NCBI GenBank assembly: GCA_949752735.1
Contig: OX457053.1
Location: 25,586,797-25,650,796 of the forward strand
Reading direction: 5' to 3'
Origin: Lumbricus terrestris
Taxonomy: Eukaryota; Annelida; Clitellata; Crassiclitellata; Lumbricidae
DNA length: 64,000 nt
Below the pieces are notes generated by a model. The model saw only the letters and a program-made list of their open reading frames with translations, ran no database searches and was not told where the DNA came from. Of this stretch, positions 34,309 through 47,900 are shown in pieces (positions within the stretch are counted from its first letter, which is position 1; every line of letters starts with the position of its first letter). The position numbers were made by a program, and so were the translations under genes.

Positions 34309-34422
34309 TAGAATATGTGGACCGTTGATGTGGAATTCTCTGCCTAGTGAACTTACATGCGTTTATGCAATGTACCAATTTAAATGCAAATTGAAATTAT
34401 TTCTTTTAGATACGATTGTATA

Positions 34423-35190
34423 AATGCACAAAATGGCCTGTTTTGATGTGCACTACTTACATGTGCACTGTTGTGTTCTTTGTACTGTTGTGTTTGTTGT
34501 TTGGGTTTTTCTCACTTGTTTGAGTTGCATAGCTTGCATTCAATGTATTTTGATAAACTTGTAAAATGGAATAGAATGTGTTACACGTTGGTGATATAAA
34601 ACTGTCTAAAGACATATACCGGTACTGTTGTGCAGAAAGTTAATGATTGATTGATCCGTCATTGTAATTAGTTCGACCCTGTTAGCGGAACCTTACGTTC
34701 CTTTGGGCTTACCCCTTTGACATCAATACATGTGACCATTTCACATAGGCGTAGGGGGCATTTCGGAAGTGGGGGCACAAATTTTATTTTTACCCAAAAA
34801 ATCTGATGACTTTTTTAGTCGTCCGCCCAAAACTTTTTTTAGTCATTTCCTGTAAATCTTAAGAAAATTTTGCCTTTTATCCCTGCGTGCCCAAAAAAAT
34901 CCGCCTGGACCTGTTTGCCCGGAAAAAAAATCCGAATTTTTTCCCATCCGTGCCTCTTGCCCGAGCAACACATTTGCCCGAAATTTGGGGGCATTGGAAT
35001 AAAATATATTGATTGGTTGATTTATAATGATGATCGTAATCATAGGTGTATGAAGTGGAGTACAGAGGGGCAAGTGCCCCCTACCATTTGGACGAGTCTG
35101 ATTTTTGGGCAAGTAGGCTCCAGAGAAAAATCTGTAAGATTATTAAAATCCATCCAAGAATTTACGATGAAAGGGCAATCTGCGACATGG
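34423..35190. other. Intergenic, degenerate miniature-element remnants
   Basis: Bases 34740-35170 contain aaatctgatgacttttttag and similar cores plus G-rich blocks, resembling the miniature elements elsewhere but without clear ends. The rest (34423-34740) is a LINE 3' end ending in tgattgattgatcc. Confidence 0.4.
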
Positions 35191-35197
35191 GGCCAAA

Positions 35198-35410
35198 AGT
35201 GCGGCGCGTTGGTGTAGTGGGTATGTTCGTTGCCAGCCAGAGTGTTACAGTTTCGAATCCACCTCAAGCCACCTCGTAGGGACCTTGAGCAAGTCCTTCA
35301 TTCGCAATTGCTCAGCGCGTCGGCGTGAAACTCCGATTCAGTGTCTGTGCTGTAGTCGGGAGCGCTTCTGAGTAGTAGACATTATAACAAGTGCACATAC
35401 ATACATACAA
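35198..35410 (+). repeat. tRNA-derived SINE
   Basis: gcgttggtgtagtgggtatg (A box), agtttcgaatcc (B box), gggaccttgagcaagtcctt and the tail ataacaagtgcacatacata. Confidence 0.87.
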
Positions 35411-35544
35411 TCAGTAATGCACCATGGGTTGACCTTGTAAGGAGGTCCCCAAAGTAAAGGGTTGAGTTTTGCTCAGGGGCAGAGATGGATGTCTGGGCCC
35501 CCGACCCAATACGTTTAGCAATACAGGATTGAAAAGGGCTTATT

Positions 35545-35635
35545 CATTCATTCGGATATTTATATAGCGCTCCTTCAAGAAAAAAAACTACTCAGAGGCG
35601 CTCCCGACTCCAGCGCGCCCCAAAAAACAGTTTTA
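35545..35635 (-). repeat. LINE 3' tail, reverse
   Basis: cattcattcggatatttata, gcgctccttcaag and cagaggcgctcccgactcc. Confidence 0.65.
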
Positions 35636-35917
35636 AGTTTAGTAAGGAAGGATCCTTATCCCACTGTAGTTCCACATGTTAATATCAAAAAGGACAGCAC
35701 AAAACACATCAAACATCTCACTCAAAGAACTTGTCACTGTCATATACGCTATTGAAGCAATCAACTATACAATGCCATGCATCGCATATGCAAGCTTGTC
35801 CGAGAAAAAGTTGCCTGCGATTTTCTAAAGTCCCAAGTTCCTGTCACTGCAACAGATGGCACAGTCAAAAACTGTCCTCACGTTTCAAGATGCTGTAATT
35901 TGAAACTGAGAGAAATG

Positions 35918-35988
35918 TCAAGACATATTCCATTGTTCTTCTGCCAGTGGATCATCATTGTCCAAGAAATCATCGTAATCGCTTAAGC
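35918..35988 (-). CDS. Last coding exon of the RRM/F-box/LRR gene
   Basis: Acceptor tgatttcag; encodes LSDYDDFLDNDDPLAEEQWN MS then TGA. With 36750-36697 (DDEDDELNYDF) it forms a strongly acidic C-terminal tail. Confidence 0.85.
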
Positions 35989-38900
35989 CTGAAATCAGAG
36001 AGCATAAGTCAGTAAGTAAGTGGCACATAATTAACTAAGTATACAAACCAGTTACACAGACAGTACTGCATCGATCAGACAAATTAAACCATACAACCAC
36101 AGAATTATTCTGCTTTAGCTAATGTAAACAAATCTGGCATCCCGTAACATCTTAAAACACTGGCTGTTTCTTGTTGCCTCTCCAAAGGATTTCAACGATG
36201 TCGTTACAAGCGATTTCGTTGGCTGGCATCACCAGTTACTATGGCAACCTGTTCATGTATTTCCAATACGTAGTTAACGAGAAATTGAAGTACTAAATTA
36301 ATTCAGATAAGACATTTGATAGTCTCGATACAAACTTATATAGTGTGGCACGGTTGTGTAGTGGGTATGTTTGTTGCCCTGCAGCCGGAGGGTTGAGATT
36401 CGAATCCGCCTCAAGCTGCCACACAGGGACCTTGGGCAAGTCCTTCACTCGCAATTGCTCAGCATTTCGGCGTCAAACTCAGATGCAGTATCCACGCTGC
36501 AGTCGGGAGCGCCTCTGAGTAGCGGTTGAGGGGTGCTATAGCAAGTGCACATACAAACAACAAAACATCAGACTAGTACAGTACGTGCTTGTCTGTTTCT
36601 CTTGCAATGCACAACATTTGGCGCAAAGTCAGACCTTACACATAGATTAGCAATGTTCAAGTACACTTAGCATTGCATGAGATTTCTTGAACTGACCTGT
36701 GCAAGCTTGAGAAAAGTCGTAGTTCAATTCATCGTCTTCGTCGTCAATACCTAAAAGTATAGAAGTTCAATAAATCTAATATGAATAACCATGGTCTCTG
36801 AAGAATGCAGCTCAGCATAACTGTTAGAAGTCCTGTTAAAGATAAAATGTGAATTAATTCAGAGAGGAATCCGTGTGTGACAAGTTGGACTATTTCAAAA
36901 TTTATGGTACTTGTTGTTTCGTAATAGATGGAGTACCTGGCACTGCTTGGGAAATTTCGGTTCTTGCCCCCCTCCTCCCAGGTCTGGTGTGGAAATGGTG
37001 TTTGGCTAGTTACATACTGGTAATTATGGGGTTTTCACCCCCAACCCACCCCAGTGTGAACCCCTCCATTGGGTGGTGCTGAAGGCCCTCTGTCTAGGTG
37101 CAAGGTTTCAGGTCATTAGCTGCGTAACTGTGGGTGTTAATTCTGAACAAACATATATACATACATTCTCCTTTATCGAAATAGACAGCAACTCTTAAAA
37201 AGCAAACACTTGGTGGCTCCCATCATAAAAGGAGAACTTCAGTCTTAATGGAATGCTAAAACCATTGTTTACAAGTCATACAGTACACTAAGCTTTAAAT
37301 TCGTTAAGCACTCCATGGTGATGTGAAGAACATGGCTTTGTTGTTAAACTGTCGAGAACCAAGTAAATCTGTTCACTTTGAAGACACAGAGGAAGTCTTT
37401 TATGCTTAGTATACACAGAAGTTCAGAGTTCGCTAAACAATGCTTAAGTACAATTATTGTCGATGCCTTCATAAAAATCAATATTTTCCCTCTGGATTTA
37501 AGTTGATACTAAAGGCTTGAAGCTTCGTGATTCAACTGGGATTGCTTTACAATGGACAAAATTTATGTTACAAGAAGGCCTTGTACAGGAATAGTGAGGA
37601 TGGATGGTATTGCATGTTGCACCTATGGATGATATCTTACAAGGGATGAGAGCCGAAACAGCAATGGGTGTTGTAAATCCATGTAGGTCTCTTATAAGAT
37701 AACTCAACACTATTACGCATGTAATATATACAAAGCATCCTTAGAAATCTGCAAATCACAGAACTTGGAAATATATGACATTTGTTCTTTAGGCGAAAAA
37801 CAGAAGTTATCCCACCATAGTCGGCTATCATGTCATCCAGATCATCCGGGCTGTAGCAAGATATCTTCAGATTGGCGAGGTCGGTAGGTACGGTTGATGG
37901 GTCAACCGAAGTCTCTGAAAAGGCGAGAAAATAAAATAAACAATAGACAACTTATTGCTGCCTTACTTAATCTCATGCAGACTAGTTACATCACACGTCC
38001 TTATTTCAACTATAACCCACCACACTGCGCTGCTGTCCATGGTGACTTAATGGTTCCTATCACTTGTTCTGCAACAATGCAGAGGCGTTCGTTCTCTGTG
38101 GTTGGCCCAGCAGCCTGGAATGGTCTTCCGTTGACTATGTGACACCTCTCAAGCTGTTCTCAATTTCATAAACTGTTGAAGACTGGGTTTTTTCGCTTGA
38201 TCTCGGCCAGAAGCGCCTCTGAGTAGTACCTTGAAGGGGGGCACTATATAAATTATGACTGATTGATTGATTGATTATGCCTATAGGGTTTAGTAATAAT
38301 AACAATTCCACCTGGAGTTTTCGTGCAGGGAGCGCCTCTAAATAGTAATTCTGCGAGAGGCGCTATATAAATGTATAGACATATTATAGATACAATACAA
38401 TGTGCTTGCAGCTTGACAAAATAATTTTTAAAATGCTTCCCATGTATAAACATGAATTTTACTAAAATTTTGCATTAACATGCATAAATCAGTATACCTC
38501 CAACCACCAACTCCAGGGTTCTTGACTGGTCGTCTTTCATACTACAAAATGCCGCCAAAACAGAGGATTCGCTCACATACACACACCCCGTCAGGTCCAG
38601 CATCTGCAGAACTGGGCATCCACTCAGGACACACATGACCCCTACAAACACATACATACAATTTCACACATTTATTTATTTAATTTTATTTATTATTTCT
38701 CGCAGTTGCTATAGCGCACCTTCAAGTTCTCTCCTCGTAGGCGCTCCCCACTACAGCACTGCGTAGAAATTTCATGCTGAAGAGCATGAGCAATTGCGAG
38801 TGAAGGACTTGCTCAAGGTCCCTACGCAGTGGCTTGAGGTGGATTCGAACCTGGCACCCTCCGGCTAAAAGGCGCTGAACCCACCACTATACCACAGCGC

Positions 38901-41900
38901 CAACCATAAGCATAATTACTGTACATCATTTAGACATGGTACATCCAGAGAGTTGTACCATTACTACTTGTTCATTGCTTAAGCCACATTCTAGGAGCAC
39001 CAACAGTCACATTAGCGCAAGTCTTTTCGGCAGCCGAGTACAAGTAAGCCTCTGCAGCGAAATAAACTTAAATGAAGAGTCAAATTCCAGGATTTAATCC
39101 TATTGTTAACCATTTCCATCTTCATAGAAATTAGAGTCTTTTCACCGAATTGTTGTCATATTGGTATCACAGCCTCCACAGATTCTTCACCTGAGAACTA
39201 CTATATTGGGGGTGATATTGCGTAAAGGCACAGTCAGACACTTTCAATTAACCGTACCATTTGCTTTTAAAAAGCTAAGCCTGTGTTCAGTAATTATACT
39301 ACTTGGTCAATTGAAAATGCATGCCTGGAACCAGTAGTTAAGCAATTGGACAGATGCTGATTTGCATACTTAGAGGAAAATCAGCAAACTTAACTTTACA
39401 TTTCTATACAGTGGCAGCACCAGCAATACAACTTCAGCAGGTCACATTAAAAGCTCATGGGAGTAATTCAGCAGGTTGAAAAAACAAAATGTGAAGCAGA
39501 TATTAAAATCCCCCCCACCCCTTAATCTTACTGAGGTGGGTATAGTATTGAAATCTCCCCACCCCCAAATTGGACAGGTCATGCAGTAGGTCAAGAGTAA
39601 TAGTAGGTAGGTCAAATGACCTGCCACGACGTATGGCAGCGCCGTCACTAGTGACCTACGACCTTCATTTGATGCCTCCGATATTATGATTACGTCACAA
39701 CAGGCATCGTTATATTAAAGACGAAAGTATGATCCCTGGTGCAACGCGTACCACTGTCGGTTAGATGTAAGGAACGTCTGATGACTAATTCCTTCAGATG
39801 GTCTAGTTGCGACAAAATCTTCAACGATGAGTCGGAAATCTGTCAGAAATAATCACAGATTGTAAAACAACTGCTCACATACGAGCATCGCCGCCGATGC
39901 TCGTTAATAATTATTGTTTTTGTTACCCAAAGCGATGGTCTAGAATGGCTGGTCTTTGCAGATGGCTTTATTCTTATTGTTGTTGTTTTTTTGCTGCTAT
40001 TATTGTTGTCATTACTATTATTACCATTGTCTTTATTATTATTATTACTAGCTGGGGTACCCAGCGTTGCTCGAGAAATTTAGGATTCGACCCGATCCGG
40101 CCACAACCCCACCACACCACACCCCGACCTCCACTGGTACGCCACCCGAGAAATTTTGGTTTTCGGGAAAATTTCCTCGTCCCAGCCTCCCCCGCTTCCA
40201 CCCCCCAATCCTCCCACCCCCACCCCACCCCCCACCCCAATGCATCCCGAACAAACATACAGACACACAAAATTTTCTCTTATTTATATAGATTTTCCCA
40301 AGCTACATATAATTGCTCAGGAGTCTAAAACATTATGCTAGGAGCTGTTGCTGAATGTCTGGAAATTACGCTCTGCATTACAGACGCAACGCTCTTGACC
40401 AATCTGCCACCATCTATTGTTATCTTATCTATTGTTATCTTAAATGCATTATGAATGACAAGACCAGATTTAGAGTAGATCTATTGTGGTGCTGATTAAA
40501 AAAGACAATCAGAATAACCTATAACCGATGCATTTGATCACCATACCTTCGGACGATCTCCCAGATTTACAGAGGACAGCAGAGGGCAGTATGCAGCCAA
40601 GTTTTCAACACCGACGTCTGTTATCTGGTCCTCAGCTGCCCAAAGCGAACATGACGTATTGTTGATGTTAAGCGACCTGGCAGAGTACAACAGAATAAAT
40701 TCTTAGAAAACAAACGAGGCAGAATAATAAATCTTGAAATTCAATGAGCTTTAGAGTGCAATTTCAGGTTTATACGTGTAAACTGCAACCATTTTAATAA
40801 TAAAGACTCAAAGACAGCACCCAAAGGTAAAATCTGATGCAAAAAAATTAACTGCATATCTCTTTTGGCATTGACATGGATCTGTCACGACAGGAACAGA
40901 ATGTATCAAAAATAATATACAGGGTGGGCCAGCATAAATGTCCCGACTTTGCACGCGTATAACTTCGCCAATTTTTAACATTTATTTATACTTTATGCAT
41001 CAAATTAAAGGTATTTCACTCTAGTATTATCTCTAAAAAGGTCGAACTGATACTAGTCTCGGTTTTAATTATATGCCCGGAACAGCGCTAGCTACCATAT
41101 TTTGCTGTCATTTGTGACGCAACCTGGCGCCGTTGACAGACGATGATCGCGTTTCGATCTTAATTTTGCGAACTGGTAAGGGATTTAATTCGTTTGAAAT
41201 GATTAACGAATATTCTAACAGAGGATGGAATAAACAATACCTTGTATTATCTGCTACGGAAAATTAATAAAACAGGACTTTCTACTTGCAAACCATGGGA
41301 ATCGGAGCGCACGGCGCTCACATCCGCTAACATTGCTCGTGTGTCCGCGTACATTTGCAGTCAAGACAATGACCAGGGCAGGCCCTGCATGCAAATTCAG
41401 CGCAAAACAGGCCGTCTTAGAAGCACTGAATAGCGTATTGGAAAAGATTATAGACCTAAAGTTAAAGTAATTTGTCGACGAGAAGTCCCACGAACTCTCC
41501 AGCTCTTACGCAAAGAAACGACTGGCAGCGTGCAAGCATCTGAAGTAGCGCATGGCAGTGCACGGCTGTTGGCAAAATTGAAAGGACGCGGTTTTGCGAT
41601 TAGAATATATTCATGGTAGGGACCCTACAAACACTCAAAATGATCGTGTCTACGCGCGCTTTAGCAAAAAACGATAGAATTTTCCCGGGAAACGGCGTCA
41701 TAATGCGTCAGTAATGACAAAAAACGGTAGCTAGCGCTGATCCAAGTATATAATTAAAACCTAAACTAGTATCAGTTCGACTTTTTTAGAGTTAATACTA
41801 GAGTGAAATACCTTTAATTTGATGCATCAAGTATAAATAAATGTTAAAAATTGGCGAAGTTATACGCCTGCAAAGTCGGGACATTTATGCTGGCCCACCC

Positions 41901-44900
41901 TGTAGAACTGAACTATAAGACTCCATCGTGGACACAAAATCTGATGAAGTGTAGCAACGTTTCAAAGAAAATATTCATGTGGTAAAACTGTGGAGTTGAA
42001 ACTCTCTGGACTGTCACAATATGGCAAATAATGATTTAGATGATGCAACCCTTAATTTAACACTGTTTAATTAGCCATCTATAAGTTACAATAACACACT
42101 GATATGAGCACTAACCTAGTATTCAATTGAAAACCATAGAGGATGTGCTTCAAATTGGAGCATATAAATTTGCAATTTGTGGTCACGTGCAATGAAGAAA
42201 TTAGCGCATAAGTGGCAGTGCTATAGCAGGGCAACTCTGAACATCTTACCCAAAGGCACCTGAAAAACTCAATCTATCTTTATAAGAAGTGGCTGTCTCC
42301 TTACAATAGTCTTTACCAGTCGCAACTAAACCTGAATGAATGAATGAAAGCAAAACAAAGTTGGGCGTGGTGATGCAAGAGGTAGGTTCGATACCTTGAA
42401 GCCGGAAAGGTGTGGGTTCGAATCCACCTCAAACCACCATGTAGGGACCCTGAGCAACTCGTTAAATCACAATTGCTCATGCAATTTAGCGCGAAACTCC
42501 AATTCAGTGTCCGTGCTGTAGTCGGGAGCGCCTCTGAGTAGTTATCTTGAAGGAACGCTATAACAAGTGCTCATAATACAGCCATACATGCTGTGGCAGG
42601 GGAAAAGCTTCACATCTTACCCAAAGGCACCTGAAAACTCAATATATATCTTCATCAGAAATGGTTGTCTTCAGGCATTTTTTACGAGTCACCCGAGTGT
42701 TTGTTTGTTTGCATGTGCACTTGTTGTAGCGCCCCTTCAAGCTCGCTACTCAGAGGCGCTCCCGACTACAGAGTGGACACTGCATCGGAGTTTTATGCCG
42801 AAGTGCTGAGCAATTGCGAGTGAAGGACTTGCCCAAGGTCCCTACGCGGCGACTTGAGGTGGATTCGAACCTGCAACCCTTTGGCTGCAAGGCGACGAAC
42901 ATACCCACTACACCATCGCACCCCACAATGAGTAAGTGAAATCAACAGAGTTAAGTTTCCCGGGGAACATTTAGATCAAGGAGACGAGCATCACCTGAGA
43001 CGACGACATCCCTGACTGATGGCCATCAGAACGGAATCGTTGAAAACGTGGGGGCAGTTGAAAGCCGCCAGGTGCTCGAGCTGCTTTAGGTGGCGCAGCG
43101 CCATCAGTCCAAACGTTGTGACTAAACAGATTTCAAAACACAATGAATGAAAATCTCAATTGTTTTTAGGTGCAATTGTTATAGCGCCCCTTCAAGCATT
43201 CTACTCAGAGGCGCTCCTGACTGCAGAGCGGACACTGCAGCAATTGCTGAGTGAAGGACTTGCCCAAGGTCCCTACGCGGCGACTTGAGGTGGATTCGAA
43301 CCTCAAACCTTCCGACTTTAAGGCAACGACGCCACCACTACACCACCGTGTCCCACAATTGTACTTGATAACTTTATGTGAAAACCTTTCAGAACCTGAA
43401 TTGTTAATATAATAATTAATAATATTCTTTTATTGAACAATCTGGCTGACAGACCGCAACCGGTTACAGTGTACAGTTGTGCAATTGCAACAATCCACAA
43501 GAATGCAAATGACAGAATACACATATCTTAACTAACAGAACAGACAGCCTGCAATACATGGCACCAATAGCAACCTACAGAACACGTCTATCCTAGGGGC
43601 TCGAACTTCGGTCCGCTGATCCCCATGCCAGTGTGTAATCCAATGCACTACTGGGCCACAGATATCCAGCAGATGCAACCACAAAAGAGCGTCTGCTAAA
43701 GGCGCCTGCAACTCTATGCGTCTCTTACACTACATTATTGCAGCAACGATAGATTTATGAAAAAGAATTTATCAGCAATGGCAACTCTGATATTTTAGTC
43801 GCTCCAACTCAAATAATTCAGGACTCAGACTCGACTTAGCTTCGGTGGACTCGACTACATCACTGATTAGGAACAGAGTAAGGGGTCGGTCAGTCAGTGG
43901 CGGAGACTTGCGGGGGACGAAAACAAGCGGCCGAAGGAAGGACACGAGATCTTGGGCAGACGAATGGCAAAAATTTCTGACGACCTTTTTTTAGTCATTC
44001 ATCCAAAATGTGGATGAAAAAACCAAATTTTCTCTGTAAAAAAAGTTGATGACCTATTTTTTTAGTCATTACCTCATTTGCTCAAAGATCTTTTCTTCTA
44101 TCTTCTGTTCCGTGCGCGAAGTATATACATATCCTAACACTTAACGATTGGGGGGTACAAATGCATGGACTGTCCCCCCCCACCACATTCATTGAGGGGG
44201 ACGTCCCCTCTGTCCTCCCTAAGTCTCCGCCCATGCAGTGTCAGTCAGTCAGTCAGTCAGTCAGTCAATCAGTTAGCCAGTCAGTTCTCAAAATTGAGCA
44301 TGGTCAGAATGTTACTACTGGAGTTTTGTCAGTCTCTTCTCGAGTCAGTCCAGTAATGGCCAACCAATTAATTTCTCTCGTTATTTAAAGTCTTATGAAT
44401 AACACAAACAGCAGCAGAAGTCAAGTAACCCAAGCTAATTGATAAAACTTCTGAACATATTTCTATACAGAATGAGAAATAATACTGTCTGCTGTTTTGA
44501 CGCTGCAAGAATTAATTACAATTTATAATATCTCACCATTTGGACTGATTCTACTGACGTCTAGCGATTTAATCGTCTTGCACTGAAATCACAAACAAAA
44601 TTCAGTCATTGTAATTTCCCAACTACACTTTCACCATTTCCATTGTGCCCTTGTTGCAACAAGTTGTTCCCCCCGTCAAGTTGTCAAATCCATGTGTAAA
44701 TATCTTTATATTTTCCAGCAATCTTACTCATTCATTCAACCAAGAATTTATATAGCGCCTCTTCAGGATATCTACTCAGAGGTGCTCTCTGGGCTGGCCT
44801 ATAATATGATGTTAAATGTTATTTCAACAAACTTATAATGTACAATTAGCAGAGTCACCATTGGTGGGCACACACACACACATGCACACACACGCACGCA

Positions 44901-47900
44901 CAGGTGTGACCAACCTTGGTAGTCAGCATTACCAATCCCATTGATATTTGAGAGATGGCATGGATGGATGTACAATTGTACATTGTACAGAGTCTCTGGA
45001 CAAAAATTCAATAGCACTACTTTACTTTGTGGGGCGCGGTGGTGTAGTGGTGGCGTCGTTGCCTTGAAGACGAAAGGTTCAAGGTTCGAATCCACCCCAA
45101 GTCACCGCGTAGGGACATTGGGCAAGTCCTTTACTCGCAATTGCTTAGAGCTTCGGCGTGAAACTCCGATGCAGTGTCCGCTCTGCAGTTGGGAGCGCCT
45201 CTAAGTAGTGAGCTTGAAAGGGCGCTATAACAAGTGCACATACATACAAACACTCATGAGAGAAAGGACGCAGACTATTTGAGTCCTGCACATCACCAAT
45301 ACAGCACTGCACAATCTACTTAACAGCAGATATCATTTTCATCTGTGTGGTTACGGCAAATGAAACATTAAAACGTACAGTCTCGTAACAAAACCAAATG
45401 ACAGGAAATTCGTATTATTAACAACCTGGGCTATGAGTGTGAATGCAGTGTCTGTAAGTTTGAGGCAGTTGGCAACTGAGAGTTCCTGAAGCCGAGGACA
45501 TTTTTCGTGAACCTTCTGAATACCAACGTCCATCAACTGTGCAATAAAGAAACAAAATCAATTAGTAATCAACTCCAATTGAAACTGAATTCAAAGTATT
45601 AGTACACATCTATTTCGACTAAATCCAGAAAATTTCGTATAAATGCAGTGCTATCCTTAGAAGTAAGATCAGCTACCAAGCTCTGAGGAGGTTCAGCTAT
45701 GACGGGGTTCTGCTTATGAGAAGTTTCGCTATGATGAGGTTCAGCAATGATGGGTTCAGCTATGAGCAGTTTCAGCTATGATGAGGTTCAGCAATGACTG
45801 GGTCAGATATGAGCAGTTTCAGCTATGATGAGGTTCAGCAATGATGGGGGTTCAGCTATGAGGAGGTTCAGCAATGATGAGGTTCAGCAATGATGGGGTT
45901 CAGCTATGAGCAGTTTCAGCTATGATGAGGTTCAGTTAAACGAATCTATGTCCCTCATTTCATGTATCTAACAATCTGTTCTGTGGCCTTGATTGATTGA
46001 ATGATTGATTGATTGACTAGTTTATTGACACATCAACAATAACATCAAAGATAGATGCAACAGATGCAATCTAACTGCAACCTAAATAACTTTGATGCAG
46101 GTCAATTACCACAAGCTTTCGTTGTCTTAATTCTTTTAAACAGCAGTGAAAAACACAGGCACTGACGCTCAGCTCTAAAAAATATTTTAGACATAATAAG
46201 AAATTTGGTAACAAAGTTAGTATTAATATTAATCATTAATTTTTTACCCGTTTGCCCCGAATATATCCGCTGGAAACAGGCTTAAAATTTAAAAATGAAC
46301 CGGTAAATGGATAATAGCATAAAAAAAAATGACGATAGCAACACAAACGTGAACACTTCAGCTCTAACCTTCTCACAGTTCTCTAGATTCAGCTGCAAGA
46401 CGTCTTCGCACAGAACATGCAAGCACTGAAAGTTTACACAATCTCTGCGTTACAACCAATGTCGACCAAATAAACAGTCAGGCCCATCAGTCACTTTATT
46501 CTATTGTATTGCATTGTCTATGACCATTTTATAAAGCAATTCTCACGTAAAAAAACGTTCAGAAGCACTCTCAGTGAGATCGACCCCGAGAGAACAGGCA
46601 GGATTTGAGACGAAAGACGCTTCGGCGTGAAACTCCGATGCAGTGTCCGCGCTGTAGTCAGGAGCACCTCTGAGTAGAGAGCTTGAAGGGGCGCTATAGC
46701 AAGTGCACAAACAAACATAATGAAGTGACAGCCACCACAACCCTATCCATGATGCTCAATGCAAGCGTTTTTCAAATGATGGTATCGCACCACTAGTGTT
46801 ACTCCAGGTGTCGCTAAGCATAAAATGTTCAACAAGCTCTATGGTAGATAAATTTAAGAAGTAGATCTATATAGGAAATAGCGAAATGTTTGGATAACCA
46901 ATGCACAATATTATACAACCAATTATATTTTTAAACTTGTCCAAATGAAGATTTCCATACATAATGCACATTTGCTGCAGTACTTTTGTGATTTGATATA
47001 AATAGCACAGCTGAACACATTGGCCTTGCTTAACATTGCTATTTTTCGTGCCAATGGAATAAAGCTAAGAAAGTAGTCAACTTCTGGTATATATAACTGA
47101 CAGGTGAAAAGTATTCATCCACTATAGTACCTCAACAATTAGTTATCACTTTCCTGACTACCAATAGTAGTTACGAAAGTAGTTGTTTAAACTACTAGTG
47201 AAGTCATCATCATCATCAAAATCCTTGGGCTAAATGCCCGTAGGGGTCCTACGCCACTCTCTGTCTGAGTCTGTCTCGCGTCATGTTGCCCAGCTTCAAC
47301 CGGTCCGGTCAGCAGGTCCATACCATTAACATCTTGGAGCAGCTAGACCACCTTTCCCTAATGTTTCCCTACTAGTGAAGTAGTTACTGCCAAAATCTGA
47401 CTGCATACGACTATTCTATTCTATTTTATTTACGGATTTATATAGCAGCTCTCACAGTAAAAGAGGTGTTCCCAGTGCAAAGAATACCTCGAAAAAGACA
47501 AGTCTCACCAACTTGCACAATGTTGAAAAGGCAGAGGAAGTCTCACCTGTCCCTTTAAGCCCCTAACTCCTTTTAGATCAACCCTCTTGAGTTTCTTGCA
47601 TCTATGGAAGATCCACCACAGCCTACAGGAAAACAACAATGGACATCAACAGCAATGATGACACACAACAGCTCGGCAAAACAACACAGAAGCGGAGAAT
47701 ATGTTTGCTTCGCTAATACTCCACATCAAACATATCAACAATCACTCAATAGAAAAATAATTTGTGCACTTGCCATGCCACTGTCTGTTACTTTCTCTTA
47801 CTTTATTCATTCATTCATCCTAAAAACTATCCACATAAAACTGAAACGTCGCTCAGCCAAATGACTCAGCTGCTTAGATAATGAAGGACAACAACTACCA

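Larger units (their letters stand above)
31638..34422 (+). mobile_element. LINE reverse transcriptase fragment carrying nested insertions
   Basis: RT pieces are at 31638-31749 (HEIDVTCGVPQGSVLGPLL), 33557-33984 (FLLYVNDILNSSS, GDWFKANKLSLNLEKMNFVL, TKFLGVPIDEQLTW, LVNLYYCLYT) and about 34310-34422 (GPLMWNSLPSEL, then FKCKLKLFLLDTIV and a stop). These are in the order of one LINE polymerase of CR1/L2-like type. The first gap is a hAT-type element (31750-33548), the second a mariner-like foldback (33985-34308). The 5' end is truncated, and a frameshift lies near 33850. Confidence 0.88.

Noticed and set aside
38990..39055. hAT transposase dimerisation-like string (APTVTLAQVFSAAEYK)
   Set aside because: Only about 16 residues resemble the motif and nothing around it supports a transposase.
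40067..40291. Proline/histidine-rich or glycine-rich ORFs on both strands
   Set aside because: Low-complexity C-rich sequence opens all frames; no splice or motif support.
45029..45105. A genuine tRNA gene
   Set aside because: The A and B boxes are present, but the sequence does not close into a tRNA acceptor stem and runs straight into the SINE body.
45690..45935. CRISPR-like appearance of regular short repeats
   Set aside because: The units are contiguous 15-17-bp minisatellite copies without spacers, in a eukaryotic intron.
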